61,943 bases of DNA from Phocaeicola sp. (GCA_029257865.1 JARIAN010000066.1:1-61943), one strand, 5' to 3'; counted from the first letter of the stretch, positions 36,138 to 44,994 are shown. Notes: generated from the letters alone by a model not told the origin. Numbers and translations are program-made.

Positions 36138-36803
36138 TTATTCCACCTGTCGGCCGTCGAAGAAACGAACTACGCGTTGTGTTTGCTTGGCCTGAGCCTC
36201 ATTGTGGGTTACCATCACAATAGTACGCCCGTCTTCTTTGTTGAGTTGCTGAAGAATCTCCATCACTTCGGCACCCATCTTGGAATCCAAGTTTCCGGTC
36301 GGCTCATCGGCGAGGATTATCTCCGGATTACCGATAATGGCACGAGCGATGGCTACACGCTGGCACTGACCGCCCGAAAGTTGTGTCGGGAAATGACGCA
36401 TACGATGAGTAAGTCCCACCCTCTCTAAAACAGCCTCAGCATGGGCACGACGCTCCTTTGCACCTATCTTGCGGTAAAGCAAGGGAAGTTCCACATTGTC
36501 CAATACATTCAATGAATTGATCAGATGAAACGACTGGAAGACGAAACCTAAAGTCTGGTTACGGAAGGCAGCCAGTTCGCTGTCTTTCATACCATCCACC
36601 TTCGTTCCGTTGATTTCAATGGTTCCACTTGTTGGCGCATCGAGCAATCCCATAATATTAAGAAGGGTTGACTTACCACAACCGGAAGGTCCCATGATAC
36701 TCAAAAACTCACCCTTCTTCACTTTCAGGTTCACATTTTCCAACGCCTGTGTTTCAATTTCGTCTGTACGATAAATCTTATTGATTTCTGTTAAATTAAT
36801 CAT
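36138..36803 (-). CDS. ABC transporter ATP-binding protein (MacB/LolD type)
   Basis: A 221-residue ATPase with Walker A GPSGCGKST (about residues 38-46), Q-loop FVFQSFHL, signature LSGGQCQRVAIARA, Walker B ILADEPTGNLD and the H-loop histidine in MVTHNEAQA. The sequence is close to the MacB/LolD/FtsE group, whose permeases have the FtsX fold, as do the adjacent ones. It powers the efflux or lipid/lipoprotein-type transport of this operon. It lies 35 bases downstream of one permease and upstream of the broken permease pair. Its stop codon overlaps the start of a short tail sequence discussed separately. Confidence 0.92.
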   Translation of the reverse strand: MINLTEINKIYRTDEIETQALENVNLKVKKGEFLSIMGPSGCGKSTLLNIMGLLDAPTSGTIEINGTKVDGMKDSELAAFRNQTLGFVFQSFHLINSLNVLDNVELPLLYRKIGAKERRAHAEAVLERVGLTHRMRHFPTQLSGGQCQRVAIARAIIGNPEIILADEPTGNLDSKMGAEVMEILQQLNKEDGRTIVMVTHNEAQAKQTQRVVRFFDGRQVE

Positions 36804-36838
36804 AATGGTATAATTTTAAATTGTTTATTCTATTTCAT

Positions 36839-38143
36839 TTACTCATCACGCAACGCATCAGCCGGCAACACCTTTACCGCTCTATGAACCGGAATATACG
36901 TGCCAATCCAAGAGATAGCCAATAACAATACATAAGTGAGCAAGGTGACTGCCATGAAGTGAGGAATCTCTTCAAACATCCAATAGCTGGCATTAGCAGA
37001 AGCTTCATAACCGCCCTGTGGCTGTGTCATGCCATTGCCCACCACCAACAAATTGACAACACCTATCAACGAAAGGATGAATCCTGCAGTAACAAGCAGC
37101 CACGACTCACAGAAGAACTGCTTGACGATGGTCTGTGTAGAAGCACCTAGACTACGCATCAAACCGATTTCCTGCCTACGGGCATTAGTACGTATGGAGA
37201 TAGTTCCCACCATTCCTAAAAAGATACACAGCAACGTAAAGCTAATTAAAGAATACTGGAGACGCTGACGGTTATACTCATTCGTAATCTTACCATATTC
37301 CACTCGTAGACTTGCCATCGAATTCACATTCGACACATACAAATTAGCTCCTTTCATCGTAGGAGCAACCTCTTTCATGAAACGCTCTGCGAACCGTACA
37401 CCATCTACCCCTTTCTTCAAACGGATGACAAACGCCGGAGAATTAATCGGCATCTGTTGTGTACACCTAACTATCAAAGCATAAGGTAAATTGAATGCAA
37501 TCGTCTTAACTCTACCAAACACCCCTTTTACCGTATACATAGTCTGCCTGGCTTCATACACCTTCTTATTGACAGGAGGCACAGGGCCAAACAAACTCTT
37601 TGCAAAATCTTCAGAGATATAACAACGATTCGGAACTTGTTCCCCTTTTGCCATTGAAAGAAGCTCTCCAGTGTATGCATCTTTCAAACCCATCGTTCTC
37701 AAGAAATCACTTCCTCTCCCATCGTAAACCTCATACCATTGGGCATGCTGATATTTTTGTTCTGCAATAGACAATGTATCGGGGAAGAACTGACTACCCA
37801 ACCATGACAAGCTATTAGGATAAAAGTTCTCATGCGCCAGATAAAAAGACTCCACTTCGGACAAATTACGAATCTGGTCCATCATCTGCTGCAAAGCTTC
37901 TACACGAAATTCTTCACCCGCTACCTCTTTATCAAATAGCTTATGATTCGGACGATAACCATCCAACTCTATTTGATACATGCCCTCTTCATCGTAACCA
38001 TTCGGTATCAGATTCACAGCCGTAGTAACAAAAGCAGTATCCACTGTATACCAGAGGAAGACTCCTGCAACTACTATCTCTAAAAAAATCCAGGTGTTTA
38101 ATTTACGCTGGTTACACAATTGTCTGAATATTAATTTAATCAT
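36839..38143 (-). CDS. ABC transporter permease, FtsX/MacB type
   Basis: A 434-residue inner-membrane protein with one N-terminal helix (LNTWIFLEIVVAGVFLWYTVD), a large periplasmic domain (residues about 45-290) and three C-terminal helices with the FtsX signature RRQEIGLMRSLGASTQTIVKQFFCES. Ends in LPADALRDE. This is the usual layout of MacB-like permeases lacking a fused ATPase. It works with the ATPase encoded just downstream and the permease encoded 17 bases upstream. It is a paralogue of the partner whose remnant is at 34821-35918. The substrate is unknown. Confidence 0.88.
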   Translation of the reverse strand: MIKLIFRQLCNQRKLNTWIFLEIVVAGVFLWYTVDTAFVTTAVNLIPNGYDEEGMYQIELDGYRPNHKLFDKEVAGEEFRVEALQQMMDQIRNLSEVESFYLAHENFYPNSLSWLGSQFFPDTLSIAEQKYQHAQWYEVYDGRGSDFLRTMGLKDAYTGELLSMAKGEQVPNRCYISEDFAKSLFGPVPPVNKKVYEARQTMYTVKGVFGRVKTIAFNLPYALIVRCTQQMPINSPAFVIRLKKGVDGVRFAERFMKEVAPTMKGANLYVSNVNSMASLRVEYGKITNEYNRQRLQYSLISFTLLCIFLGMVGTISIRTNARRQEIGLMRSLGASTQTIVKQFFCESWLLVTAGFILSLIGVVNLLVVGNGMTQPQGGYEASANASYWMFEEIPHFMAVTLLTYVLLLAISWIGTYIPVHRAVKVLPADALRDE

Positions 38144-38159
38144 ACGAATTTCCTTTCTG

Positions 38160-39461
38160 TTAGCGTTTGGTTTGAATAGATTGAATAATCGGATGGCGTA
38201 ATGCCGACAGTGCTGGAATCAAGGCTGAAATAACGTTCAGCACGAGGCAGATACACAACACCACCAAGAATAACACCGGATTCAATAACATCTCTACTGT
38301 AAAATAAGAAGGAACAGTATTCGGTAAGACCACTGTATCAAACAAATAGAGAATCCATCCATCAGAAGTAATGGCAATGAGATAAGCTAAAAGCAATCCA
38401 CAGAAACCACCCATAAAGGTCATCACGAAATTCTCTGTCAGAATCTGACTCAGCAGTGATTTGTTAGTTGCTCCATAGGCTTTACGCACCCCAATCTCTG
38501 CCAGACGGTCACTCATGCGGAAAGAATTCATGCCACACAAGTTTAAGGCAGGAATCACAAGCAAGGCCAACAAGATGTACAGCATACTTCGCAACTGACT
38601 CAACACAGATGAATCTGTGCTCTCAGCTCCGCGAAACGAACTCTTCCAATAACTATCTGGCTGCCCCATAAGGCTGGTAGTATACTCCTTATCTGTATCA
38701 TTGTATCTTTTCACAGCATCAAGCACCTCCTGTCGAAGCTGTTCCTTATCTGCCTCTTCATGAGCCATCAAGTAACATTTCATATTACCCATCAAACCAC
38801 GTTGATTGTCATCCATGTAAATCATCTGATTATATCCTAAAGGGAGGTACAAATCTGCAGCGGTATTAGGTGTCACAGAAGATACATCCTTCACAACCCC
38901 TACCACCTTTACATCGCAACCATCCAACTGGATGTACTTCCCTACCACATCGGCATTTGCAAAAATCCTGATTGCCATGCTTTCATTTAAGACTACTTCT
39001 GCCAATCCGGATTGCACCGCACCAGCCCCAAAAGGTTTTCCACTCAGAAAATTGAAATTGAACACTTCCCAAAAATTCTCATCCACATAATTAATAGAAA
39101 CCAATAGTTCCCGTTGCTGCTGTGGAAGAGCCACTTTATTATGAAAAAATGTAGAAGTAAAAAAGCACAAAGTTAACTTATCCAAATGCGGAAGATTCCT
39201 AAATAGATTTGCAGCCTTAGGACTAATCCCCATATTGGTTGAATTGTGATTGGAATGCTTACCCACTACATTCGACGGTCCGACCACCAAAATGCGGTCG
39301 CGGTTGTACTCAGGATAAATGGGGGCAAACTTCACATAAAGAACAATGAACAAAACCATCGAAAAGGCGATGGAGAGTCCCGTTCCCAGCACATAAATCA
39401 CGGAAAACAACTTATGTTGTTTCATCAACGTCCAGGCTTGTTTTAAATAGATTCGTATCAT
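38160..39461 (-). CDS. ABC transporter permease, FtsX/MacB type
   Basis: A 433-residue inner-membrane protein with an N-terminal helix (LFSVIYVLGTGLSIAFSMVLFIVLYV), a periplasmic domain containing a MacB-like core, and three C-terminal helices with RLAEIGVRKAYGATNKSLLSQILTENF. It differs from the downstream permease, so the two likely form a heterodimer. The start codon is 13 bases after the adaptor stop. The N-terminal 55 residues are the template for recognising the deleted paralogue at 35919-36081. The substrate is unknown. Confidence 0.88.
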   Translation of the reverse strand: MIRIYLKQAWTLMKQHKLFSVIYVLGTGLSIAFSMVLFIVLYVKFAPIYPEYNRDRILVVGPSNVVGKHSNHNSTNMGISPKAANLFRNLPHLDKLTLCFFTSTFFHNKVALPQQQRELLVSINYVDENFWEVFNFNFLSGKPFGAGAVQSGLAEVVLNESMAIRIFANADVVGKYIQLDGCDVKVVGVVKDVSSVTPNTAADLYLPLGYNQMIYMDDNQRGLMGNMKCYLMAHEEADKEQLRQEVLDAVKRYNDTDKEYTTSLMGQPDSYWKSSFRGAESTDSSVLSQLRSMLYILLALLVIPALNLCGMNSFRMSDRLAEIGVRKAYGATNKSLLSQILTENFVMTFMGGFCGLLLAYLIAITSDGWILYLFDTVVLPNTVPSYFTVEMLLNPVLFLVVLCICLVLNVISALIPALSALRHPIIQSIQTKR

Positions 39462-39474
39462 AATAATGATTGTT

Positions 39475-40722
39475 TTATTTTACTTTTATGCTTTTCTTGT
39501 TTTTAAATTCATTCATATTACTGATAACCACCCGGTCACCCGCCTGCAAACCTTCTACCACTTCCACATACTCAAAGTTACTGTCACCCAGACGGACCTT
39601 ACGCTGAATCAGCTTGTCTTCGCCGTCCAGCACAAACAAGTCGTACTCGCCCGGACCTACATAATAAGAAGAATTGGCCAATCTCAGCACATCGTCTTTT
39701 ACTGCATTCATTACATACACATCCGTCTTCAGTCCTGAACGCAACCGCCTGTGATTATCTTCATCCAACTGTACCGAAAATGAAATCACTCCATTCTTGC
39801 TCAATGGAGTCACACTGCTGACTACTCCCGTCAGTTTCTCATTGCCTATCTTCACCACCGCCTTACTGCCAGCAGCCACACGGTCGCCATAACTGTCGGC
39901 TATCTCACCGTCCACCTTAAAATGGCTCAAGTCGGAAATCACAGCCACCTGTTCGCCTTGCGAAATCTGTGCCCCCACCTGATTATTGATATACGTAAGA
40001 ATCGCCTTTCGAGGCGAACGAATCTGAGCATCGTCCAACGTGCGTTTCATCTCTGCCAGACTTTTTTGGAAGATTTGAAACTCCAGTTCCTTCACTTTCA
40101 AATCGGCCGCTTTTACCAGCTGTCCGTTTTCGTACATCTGCTGCAACTGTTCCAATTCTAGTCTACCAGTATTATACGCCAATTCCGCCTGACGCACCTT
40201 ATCGGCCGTACCACTACCCAGACTATCCAAGTAACGCTCGTTGCGGAGTTCCACTTCCATCCGGTCTAGTTTCATCGCACTAATCTTCACCTTCATCGCC
40301 AAATCGCTCAAGTAAGTCTGATTATCCATACGCAGCTGCTCCAACTGATAACGACGCATCTGCTCCTCGTCAAGCAACTTACGGTAAGCCGTTTCTGTGC
40401 TCTGCAAATCCAGTTTAAGAATAGGTGTACCCACTTCCACACTATCTCCACCCTTCTTATACACCTGAACAATACGCGTATTGATAGGCGAATTGATGAT
40501 TTCCTCAAAAGCAGGAACCACCTTTCCTGATGCACTCACACTTACTTCTATCACTCCCCTATCCACGGCAGACAATGTCAAATCTTTAAAATGAACACTG
40601 GTACGGAACGATGAAATAAGCAGCCACAAAACAAGGAAACCACCGCCTCCTATCACTCCATAACGGACCAGCCTCTTATTGCGAACCCTCAACCGTTCTT
40701 CTTTTGATATTTCTCTATCCAT
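39475..40722 (-). CDS. HlyD/MacA-type periplasmic adaptor protein
   Basis: A 415-residue membrane-fusion protein. One N-terminal transmembrane helix (VIGGGGFLVLWLLISSF) anchors it. The barrel-sandwich domain starts with DRGVIEVSVSASGKVVPAFEE, followed by a long helical hairpin (about residues 110-230, coiled-coil pattern) and the second half of the sandwich (IRSPRKAILTYINNQVGAQISQGEQVAVI). A beta-barrel and membrane-proximal domain (LQAGDRVVISNM) end the protein. It bridges the inner-membrane permeases and the TolC protein. It is the first gene of the operon, 36 bases or so downstream of the predicted sigma-54 transcription start. Confidence 0.9.
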   Translation of the reverse strand: MDREISKEERLRVRNKRLVRYGVIGGGGFLVLWLLISSFRTSVHFKDLTLSAVDRGVIEVSVSASGKVVPAFEEIINSPINTRIVQVYKKGGDSVEVGTPILKLDLQSTETAYRKLLDEEQMRRYQLEQLRMDNQTYLSDLAMKVKISAMKLDRMEVELRNERYLDSLGSGTADKVRQAELAYNTGRLELEQLQQMYENGQLVKAADLKVKELEFQIFQKSLAEMKRTLDDAQIRSPRKAILTYINNQVGAQISQGEQVAVISDLSHFKVDGEIADSYGDRVAAGSKAVVKIGNEKLTGVVSSVTPLSKNGVISFSVQLDEDNHRRLRSGLKTDVYVMNAVKDDVLRLANSSYYVGPGEYDLFVLDGEDKLIQRKVRLGDSNFEYVEVVEGLQAGDRVVISNMNEFKNKKSIKVK

Positions 40723-40767
40723 AATTAATTTCTTTGATTATGTCAAACAATCCTTGTTGCCTTTAAT

Positions 40768-40788
40768 AAGCAAATCTTATGCCAAAAA
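40768..40788 (-). promoter_or_regulatory. Sigma-54 promoter (-24/-12) of the efflux operon
   Basis: On the minus strand TTGGCATAAGATTTGCTT contains the -24 GG and -12 GC separated by exactly ten bases and fits TGGCA-N6-TTGC(A/T) closely. It lies 46-66 bases ahead of the adaptor start and predicts transcription from about 40758. The operon it heads encodes an NtrC-family activator, which is the kind of protein that acts on such promoters. Confidence 0.75.
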
Positions 40789-40829
40789 CATATCTTCTTG
40801 GCTTACTGTATTTTACCTAAAACACAAGA

Positions 40830-40863
40830 TGTACGATTTCGGACACTTGTACGATTTCGGATA
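40830..40863 (-). promoter_or_regulatory. Tandem 16-bp dyads, candidate enhancer for the response regulator
   Basis: TGTACGATTTCGGACA (40830-40845) and TGTACGATTTCGGATA (40848-40863), 18 bp apart. Each is a near-palindrome TGTnCGA-AA-TCGnACA. They lie about 70-105 bp upstream of the predicted sigma-54 start, the usual place for an NtrC-type enhancer. A TACTTTTG (minus strand, 40867-40874) borders the second copy and could be an additional basal promoter. Confidence 0.7.
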
Positions 40864-40913
40864 CTGCAAAAGTAAAATCCGGTTGGATTGATGGAATATT
40901 CTCTCTCTTTTCT

Positions 40914-40921
40914 TAAATTTG
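40914..40921 (+). promoter_or_regulatory. Promoter -7 element of msrA
   Basis: TAAATTTG on the plus strand, 35 bases before the msrA start. Confidence 0.6.
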
Positions 40922-40955
40922 CATCCTATACTATTAACCCTAAAAAAAGAATTGC

Positions 40956-41441
40956 ATGAAAAAAGAGCAAGCCATATTCGCCTGCGGATGTTTCTGGGGC
41001 GCACAGCACCAATTCCAGCGTATAACAGGAGTGCTGAACTCTACCGTTGGATATATAGGAGGCTACAAGGAAGAACCTACTTATCAGGAAGTGAAAGCAC
41101 ATAGCACAGGGCATGCCGAAGCCACTTTAGTGGAGTTTGATGCCGAACAGGTTTCATTTACCGACCTATGCAAAGTATTTTTTGAAATCCACGACCCGGC
41201 TCAGACAGACGGTCAAGGACCAGACATCGGTCCGCAATACCGGAGCGAAATCTTCTATTTGAGCGAAGACCAGAAGCTGCAAGCCGAAACTGTGATAGAG
41301 TTGCTACGCCAGAAAGGTTACACCGTAAACACGCATCTTACTCCTGCTTCCACCTTCTGGGAAGCGGAAGAATATCATCAGATGTATTATGAAAAGACAG
41401 GCGGAGAGCCTTATTGCCATATCCGGGTAAAGAAATTCTAA
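40956..41441 (+). CDS. msrA: Peptide methionine (S)-S-oxide reductase
   Basis: A 161-residue cytoplasmic enzyme with the MsrA signature FACGCFWGAQHQF; the catalytic cysteine is Cys12 within GCFWG. Downstream VGYIGGYKEEPTYQEV and GPQYRSEIFY complete the active site. It reduces methionine-S-sulfoxide in damaged proteins. This is a stand-alone MsrA with no MsrB domain. It is divergent from the efflux operon and has its own promoter and terminator. Confidence 0.95.
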   Translation: MKKEQAIFACGCFWGAQHQFQRITGVLNSTVGYIGGYKEEPTYQEVKAHSTGHAEATLVEFDAEQVSFTDLCKVFFEIHDPAQTDGQGPDIGPQYRSEIFYLSEDQKLQAETVIELLRQKGYTVNTHLTPASTFWEAEEYHQMYYEKTGGEPYCHIRVKKF

Positions 41442-41448
41442 ATAAGAA

Positions 41449-41490
41449 AAAGCCATTGTTTCATCTATATAGAAACAATGGCTTTATATA
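41449..41490 (+). terminator. Terminator of msrA
   Basis: AAAGCCATTGTTTC (41449-41462) and GAAACAATGGCTTT (41472-41485) form a perfect 14-bp stem 7 bases past the stop. Confidence 0.85.
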
Positions 41491-41585
41491 TATATGAATT
41501 TTTCAATCAATACTCTCCAAGGTTAACAATGCAGGATAACAGCAACACTACAAAAAAATGAATTACCGTCAGCGTTTCATCAAAC

Positions 41586-41636
41586 ACAACCGCCGATTAA
41601 TAAAACAGTGACTTTGTTTTATTAACCGGCAGTTGT
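41586..41636 (-). terminator. Large hairpin downstream of leuB, probable operon terminator
   Basis: Two 22-base arms (41586-41607 and 41615-41636) are inverted repeats with two differences. In a minus-strand RNA both differences become G-U pairs, so the stem is unbroken in the leu direction but has two mismatches in the other. It lies about 95 bases past the leuB stop. The following tail (GTGTTTGATG) is only moderately U-rich. Confidence 0.55.
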
Positions 41637-41731
41637 AATTTAAGAATACTCTAAGGCATCATCACATATCTTCCGCAGTTCGTCAAGTATTATTGTGCTC
41701 CGCAAAACATTTGGGAGCCGGTAAAGACATA

Positions 41732-42796
41732 TCAAGACTGTTTTTGGATATAGTCCACAATCCATGCACCTACCTCACGCGTGCCATATTTAGCTCCACC
41801 TTCCGTCTGAATTTCGGGAGTACGGACACAAGCATCCAAAGAAGCATCTACAGCACGACGTATCAGCGCACCTTCTTCTTTTAGGTTGAAATACTCAAAC
41901 AGCATCGCTACCGAAAGAATCTGTGCCAACGGATTGGCGATGTTCAATCCTTTAGCCTGCGGCCAAGAACCGTGTATCGGCTCAAATACCGGAGTGCTCT
42001 CACCGGTAGAAGCCGAAGGCAACAGTCCCATAGAACCACTGATGCAAGAACCTTCATCGGTAAGGATATCACCAAACGTATTTTCAGTGACCATCACATC
42101 AAAGAACGTCGGCTCCTGAATCATACGCATCGCTGCATTATCTACATACATATAATCGGTGGTCACTTCGGGATACAGAGGTGCCATTTCCTGTGCTATC
42201 TGTCGCCACAGACGTGAAGAGGCCAGTACGTTGGCCTTGTCGACTACCGTAAGGTGCTTGCGACGTTTCATTGCATATTCAAAGCCCACCTTCAAGATTC
42301 GCTCGATTTCCGGACGAGTGTACATATTGGTATCATAAGCCTTTTCGTTATCCTGGTATTTCTCTCCGAAATACATTCCTCCTGTCAATTCTCTGATACA
42401 AAGGAAATCGGCACCTTCCACCAGTTCGGCACGCAAAGGCGACTTATGCAACAAACATTTGAAAGTCTGCACCGGACGGATGTTGGCAAAGAGTCCAAGG
42501 CGCTTTCTCATAGCAAGCAAGCCCTGTTCCGGACGCACCTTAGCAGTAGGATCGTTATCAAACTTCGGGTCACCAACCGCCGAAAAGAGCACCGCATCGG
42601 CATTCTTGCATACCTGATAGGTCGTTTCAGGAAATGGGTCGCCCACCTCATCAATGGCATGCGCTCCACACAGAGCATATTCATAACTCACCTGATGGCC
42701 GAATTTCTGACATACGGCATTCATTACATCTACTCCTTGTACGGAGATTTCAGGACCGATACCATCACCGGCCAATACAGCTATTTTAAAGTTCAT
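41732..42796 (-). CDS. leuB: 3-isopropylmalate dehydrogenase
   Basis: A 354-residue NAD-dependent decarboxylating dehydrogenase. It contains [10 protein letters not shown] (residues 8-17), the substrate-binding [12 protein letters not shown] and YTRPEIERI segments, the catalytic Tyr/Lys region with [16 protein letters not shown], and [24 protein letters not shown]. It converts 3-isopropylmalate to 2-ketoisocaproate, and by the citramalate route also makes 2-ketobutyrate from 3-methylmalate. It is the last gene of the leu operon, 44 bases after the citramalate-synthase-like gene. Confidence 0.94.
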   Translation of the reverse strand: MNFKIAVLAGDGIGPEISVQGVDVMNAVCQKFGHQVSYEYALCGAHAIDEVGDPFPETTYQVCKNADAVLFSAVGDPKFDNDPTAKVRPEQGLLAMRKRLGLFANIRPVQTFKCLLHKSPLRAELVEGADFLCIRELTGGMYFGEKYQDNEKAYDTNMYTRPEIERILKVGFEYAMKRRKHLTVVDKANVLASSRLWRQIAQEMAPLYPEVTTDYMYVDNAAMRMIQEPTFFDVMVTENTFGDILTDEGSCISGSMGLLPSASTGESTPVFEPIHGSWPQAKGLNIANPLAQILSVAMLFEYFNLKEEGALIRRAVDASLDACVRTPEIQTEGGAKYGTREVGAWIVDYIQKQS

Positions 42797-42840
42797 AATA
42801 TTCTATTTTATTCAGTAAAACAAATTCTTGGTTGTCGAGG

Positions 42841-44367
42841 CTACTCTTCAATGATGTTCAGCATCTTGATGGTAGCCTTAATTGCCGCTTCTGTCTGGTC
42901 GGCATCCAGTCCGCGAGTGCGAAACTCCCTATGGTCATAGCTCCAGGTAATTACAGTCTGTACAAAAGCATCGGTTCGCCCCCCTGGCGGGATGGTTACG
43001 GCATAGTTCAGCAGCACAGGGAACTGACGTTTCAAGATACCCTGATAAATTTTCTGCAAAGCCTTTACGAACGCATCATACTGTCCGTCGCCCGAAGAGC
43101 TTTCCTGAAATACCTGCCCGTTGATTTCGATGCTGAGGGTTGCCATCGGCTTCAATCCCTTGGTCAGCGTAACAAAGTAACTGAGCAGTTTCACCCGATT
43201 GTTCACCCCGTCGTGTTTCAGCACATCCGAGATAATGTAAGGCAAATCTTCCTGAGTGACCAGTTCCTTACGGTCGCCCAGTTCGATGATTCTTTCTGTT
43301 ACCTTCTTCATCGACTCTTCATCCAGATCAAGTCCCAGCGACTCCAGGTTCTTCTGTATGTTAGCCTTTCCGGAAGTCTTTCCCAGTGCATATTCACGCA
43401 CCCTTCCGAAACGTTCGGGCAGCAAGTCATTACAATACAAATTACTTTTATGGTCTCCATCGGCATGCACTCCTGCCACTTGCGTAAACACATTCTCTCC
43501 GACAATAGGCTTGTTGGCCGGTATCGTCACTCCCGAATAAGACTCCACCATACGGCTCACTTCATTCAGCCTACTCTCATCAATCTGAGTAATGGCCTGA
43601 AAATGGTCTTTTAAGATAGCCTGCACACTGGCCAACGGTGCATTTCCCGCCCGTTCACCCAGTCCGTTGATTGTGGTATGAAGTCCTTTCACCCCACTCA
43701 ACACAGCAGCCAACACATTGCTCACCGCCAAATCATAGTCATTGTGAGCATGAAAGTCGAAGTGCAGGTCCGGATATCTTTTCTTCATCTTACGCATATA
43801 CTCGATGACCTGCAAAGGATTCAATATGCCCAATGTATCGGGAAGCATGAAGCGACGGATACCCATCCCCTTCAACTCATCCATCAGATGAAACACATAT
43901 TCGGGCGAATCCTTTACACCATTGCTCCAGTCCTCCAGATAGACATTAACTTCCATTCCCTTTTGCAAAGCATAAGTCACCACCTTACGGATATCCTCTA
44001 CATGCTCCTGATAAGTTTTTTTCAACTGAAACGTACAATGCTTTTCAGAGCCTTTGGTCAACAGATTGATGACTCTACAGCCAGCATTGTAAATCCAGTC
44101 GACCGACACATTATTATCTACAAACCCCAAGACTTCCACCCTAGGCAGCAGCCCTTTCCGGGAAGCCCAGTCACATATCATCCGAACAGCATTAAACTCT
44201 CCTTCGGACACCCTTGCCGATGCAATTTCAATACGGTCCACCTTGAGTTCTTCCAACAACAAGCGAGCTATCATCATTTTTTCATGAGGTACAAAAGAAA
44301 CCCCGCTGGTTTGCTCTCCATCACGCAAGGTGGTATCCATGATTTCTATTCTCGGATGATTTTTCAT
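42841..44367 (-). CDS. Citramalate synthase/2-isopropylmalate synthase-like protein
   Basis: A 508-residue Claisen-type condensing enzyme. The N-terminal HMGL-like barrel has [14 protein letters not shown] (residues 9-22) and metal ligands in HFDFHAHNDYDLA. The C-terminal LeuA dimer/regulatory domain (from about residue 390) is present. It is clearly distinct from the true LeuA at the front of this operon, so a different substrate is likely. The best guess is (R)-citramalate synthase (pyruvate plus acetyl-CoA), which feeds isoleucine synthesis through leuC, leuD and leuB. Homocitrate or plain isopropylmalate synthase cannot be excluded. Confidence 0.72.
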   Translation of the reverse strand: MKNHPRIEIMDTTLRDGEQTSGVSFVPHEKMMIARLLLEELKVDRIEIASARVSEGEFNAVRMICDWASRKGLLPRVEVLGFVDNNVSVDWIYNAGCRVINLLTKGSEKHCTFQLKKTYQEHVEDIRKVVTYALQKGMEVNVYLEDWSNGVKDSPEYVFHLMDELKGMGIRRFMLPDTLGILNPLQVIEYMRKMKKRYPDLHFDFHAHNDYDLAVSNVLAAVLSGVKGLHTTINGLGERAGNAPLASVQAILKDHFQAITQIDESRLNEVSRMVESYSGVTIPANKPIVGENVFTQVAGVHADGDHKSNLYCNDLLPERFGRVREYALGKTSGKANIQKNLESLGLDLDEESMKKVTERIIELGDRKELVTQEDLPYIISDVLKHDGVNNRVKLLSYFVTLTKGLKPMATLSIEINGQVFQESSSGDGQYDAFVKALQKIYQGILKRQFPVLLNYAVTIPPGGRTDAFVQTVITWSYDHREFRTRGLDADQTEAAIKATIKMLNIIEE

Positions 44368-44397
44368 TTCTCTTTTCTTTTTTATCGGTTTCCTGCA

Positions 44398-44994
44398 TCA
44401 GCCCTTCAAGGCTTCAAATGCTTCTATCTTCTGTTTATTCTCTACCAAGAAATCAATGTCGTCTAGCCCATTCATCAAGCAATGCTTCTTATACGCATTG
44501 ATTTCAAACTTCTCCAGGCTCCCTGTTGCCTTGTTGACGATGGTCTGCTCCGGTAGGTTGACTTCTACCAAAGTAGAAGGATTGGCGGCGATAACATCAA
44601 ACAACTCTTGCAAGAACCCCTCACTCACCACAACCGGAAGTACAAAGTTATTGAGTTCATTGTTTTTATGAATATCGGCAAAGAAACTGGAAACCACCAC
44701 ACGAAAGCCATAACCCGCTATAGCCCAAGCAGCATGTTCTCTACTGGAACCGCTTCCGAAATTCTTTCCAGCCACCAATATCTGTCCGCCATAAGCAGGA
44801 TTGTTCAACACAAAATCTTCATTGAGCGAACCATCGGGATGATAACGCCAATCGCGAAACAAGTTATCGCCAAAGAATTTTTCTTCACGAGTGGTAGCTT
44901 TCAAGAAGCGTGCAGGAATAATCTGGTCTGTATCTACGTTCTCCAGCGGCAATGGAACACATGTGCTGGTGATTATATCAAATTTCTGTTTCAT
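44398..44994 (-). CDS. leuD: 3-isopropylmalate dehydratase small subunit
   Basis: A 198-residue swivelling subunit. Motifs ENVDTDQIIPARFLKAT (residues 19-35), GKNFGSGSSREHAAWAI and VVSSFFADIHKNNELN are typical. With LeuC it isomerises 2- to 3-isopropylmalate, and citramalate to 3-methylmalate. It lies 12 bases downstream of leuC and 30 upstream of the citramalate-synthase-like gene. Confidence 0.95.
   Translation of the reverse strand: MKQKFDIITSTCVPLPLENVDTDQIIPARFLKATTREEKFFGDNLFRDWRYHPDGSLNEDFVLNNPAYGGQILVAGKNFGSGSSREHAAWAIAGYGFRVVVSSFFADIHKNNELNNFVLPVVVSEGFLQELFDVIAANPSTLVEVNLPEQTIVNKATGSLEKFEINAYKKHCLMNGLDDIDFLVENKQKIEAFEALKG

Noticed and set aside
41442-41731. Small RNA gene between msrA and leuB
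   Set aside because: Only two terminator-like hairpins are visible and no promoter lies ahead of either on a free strand.
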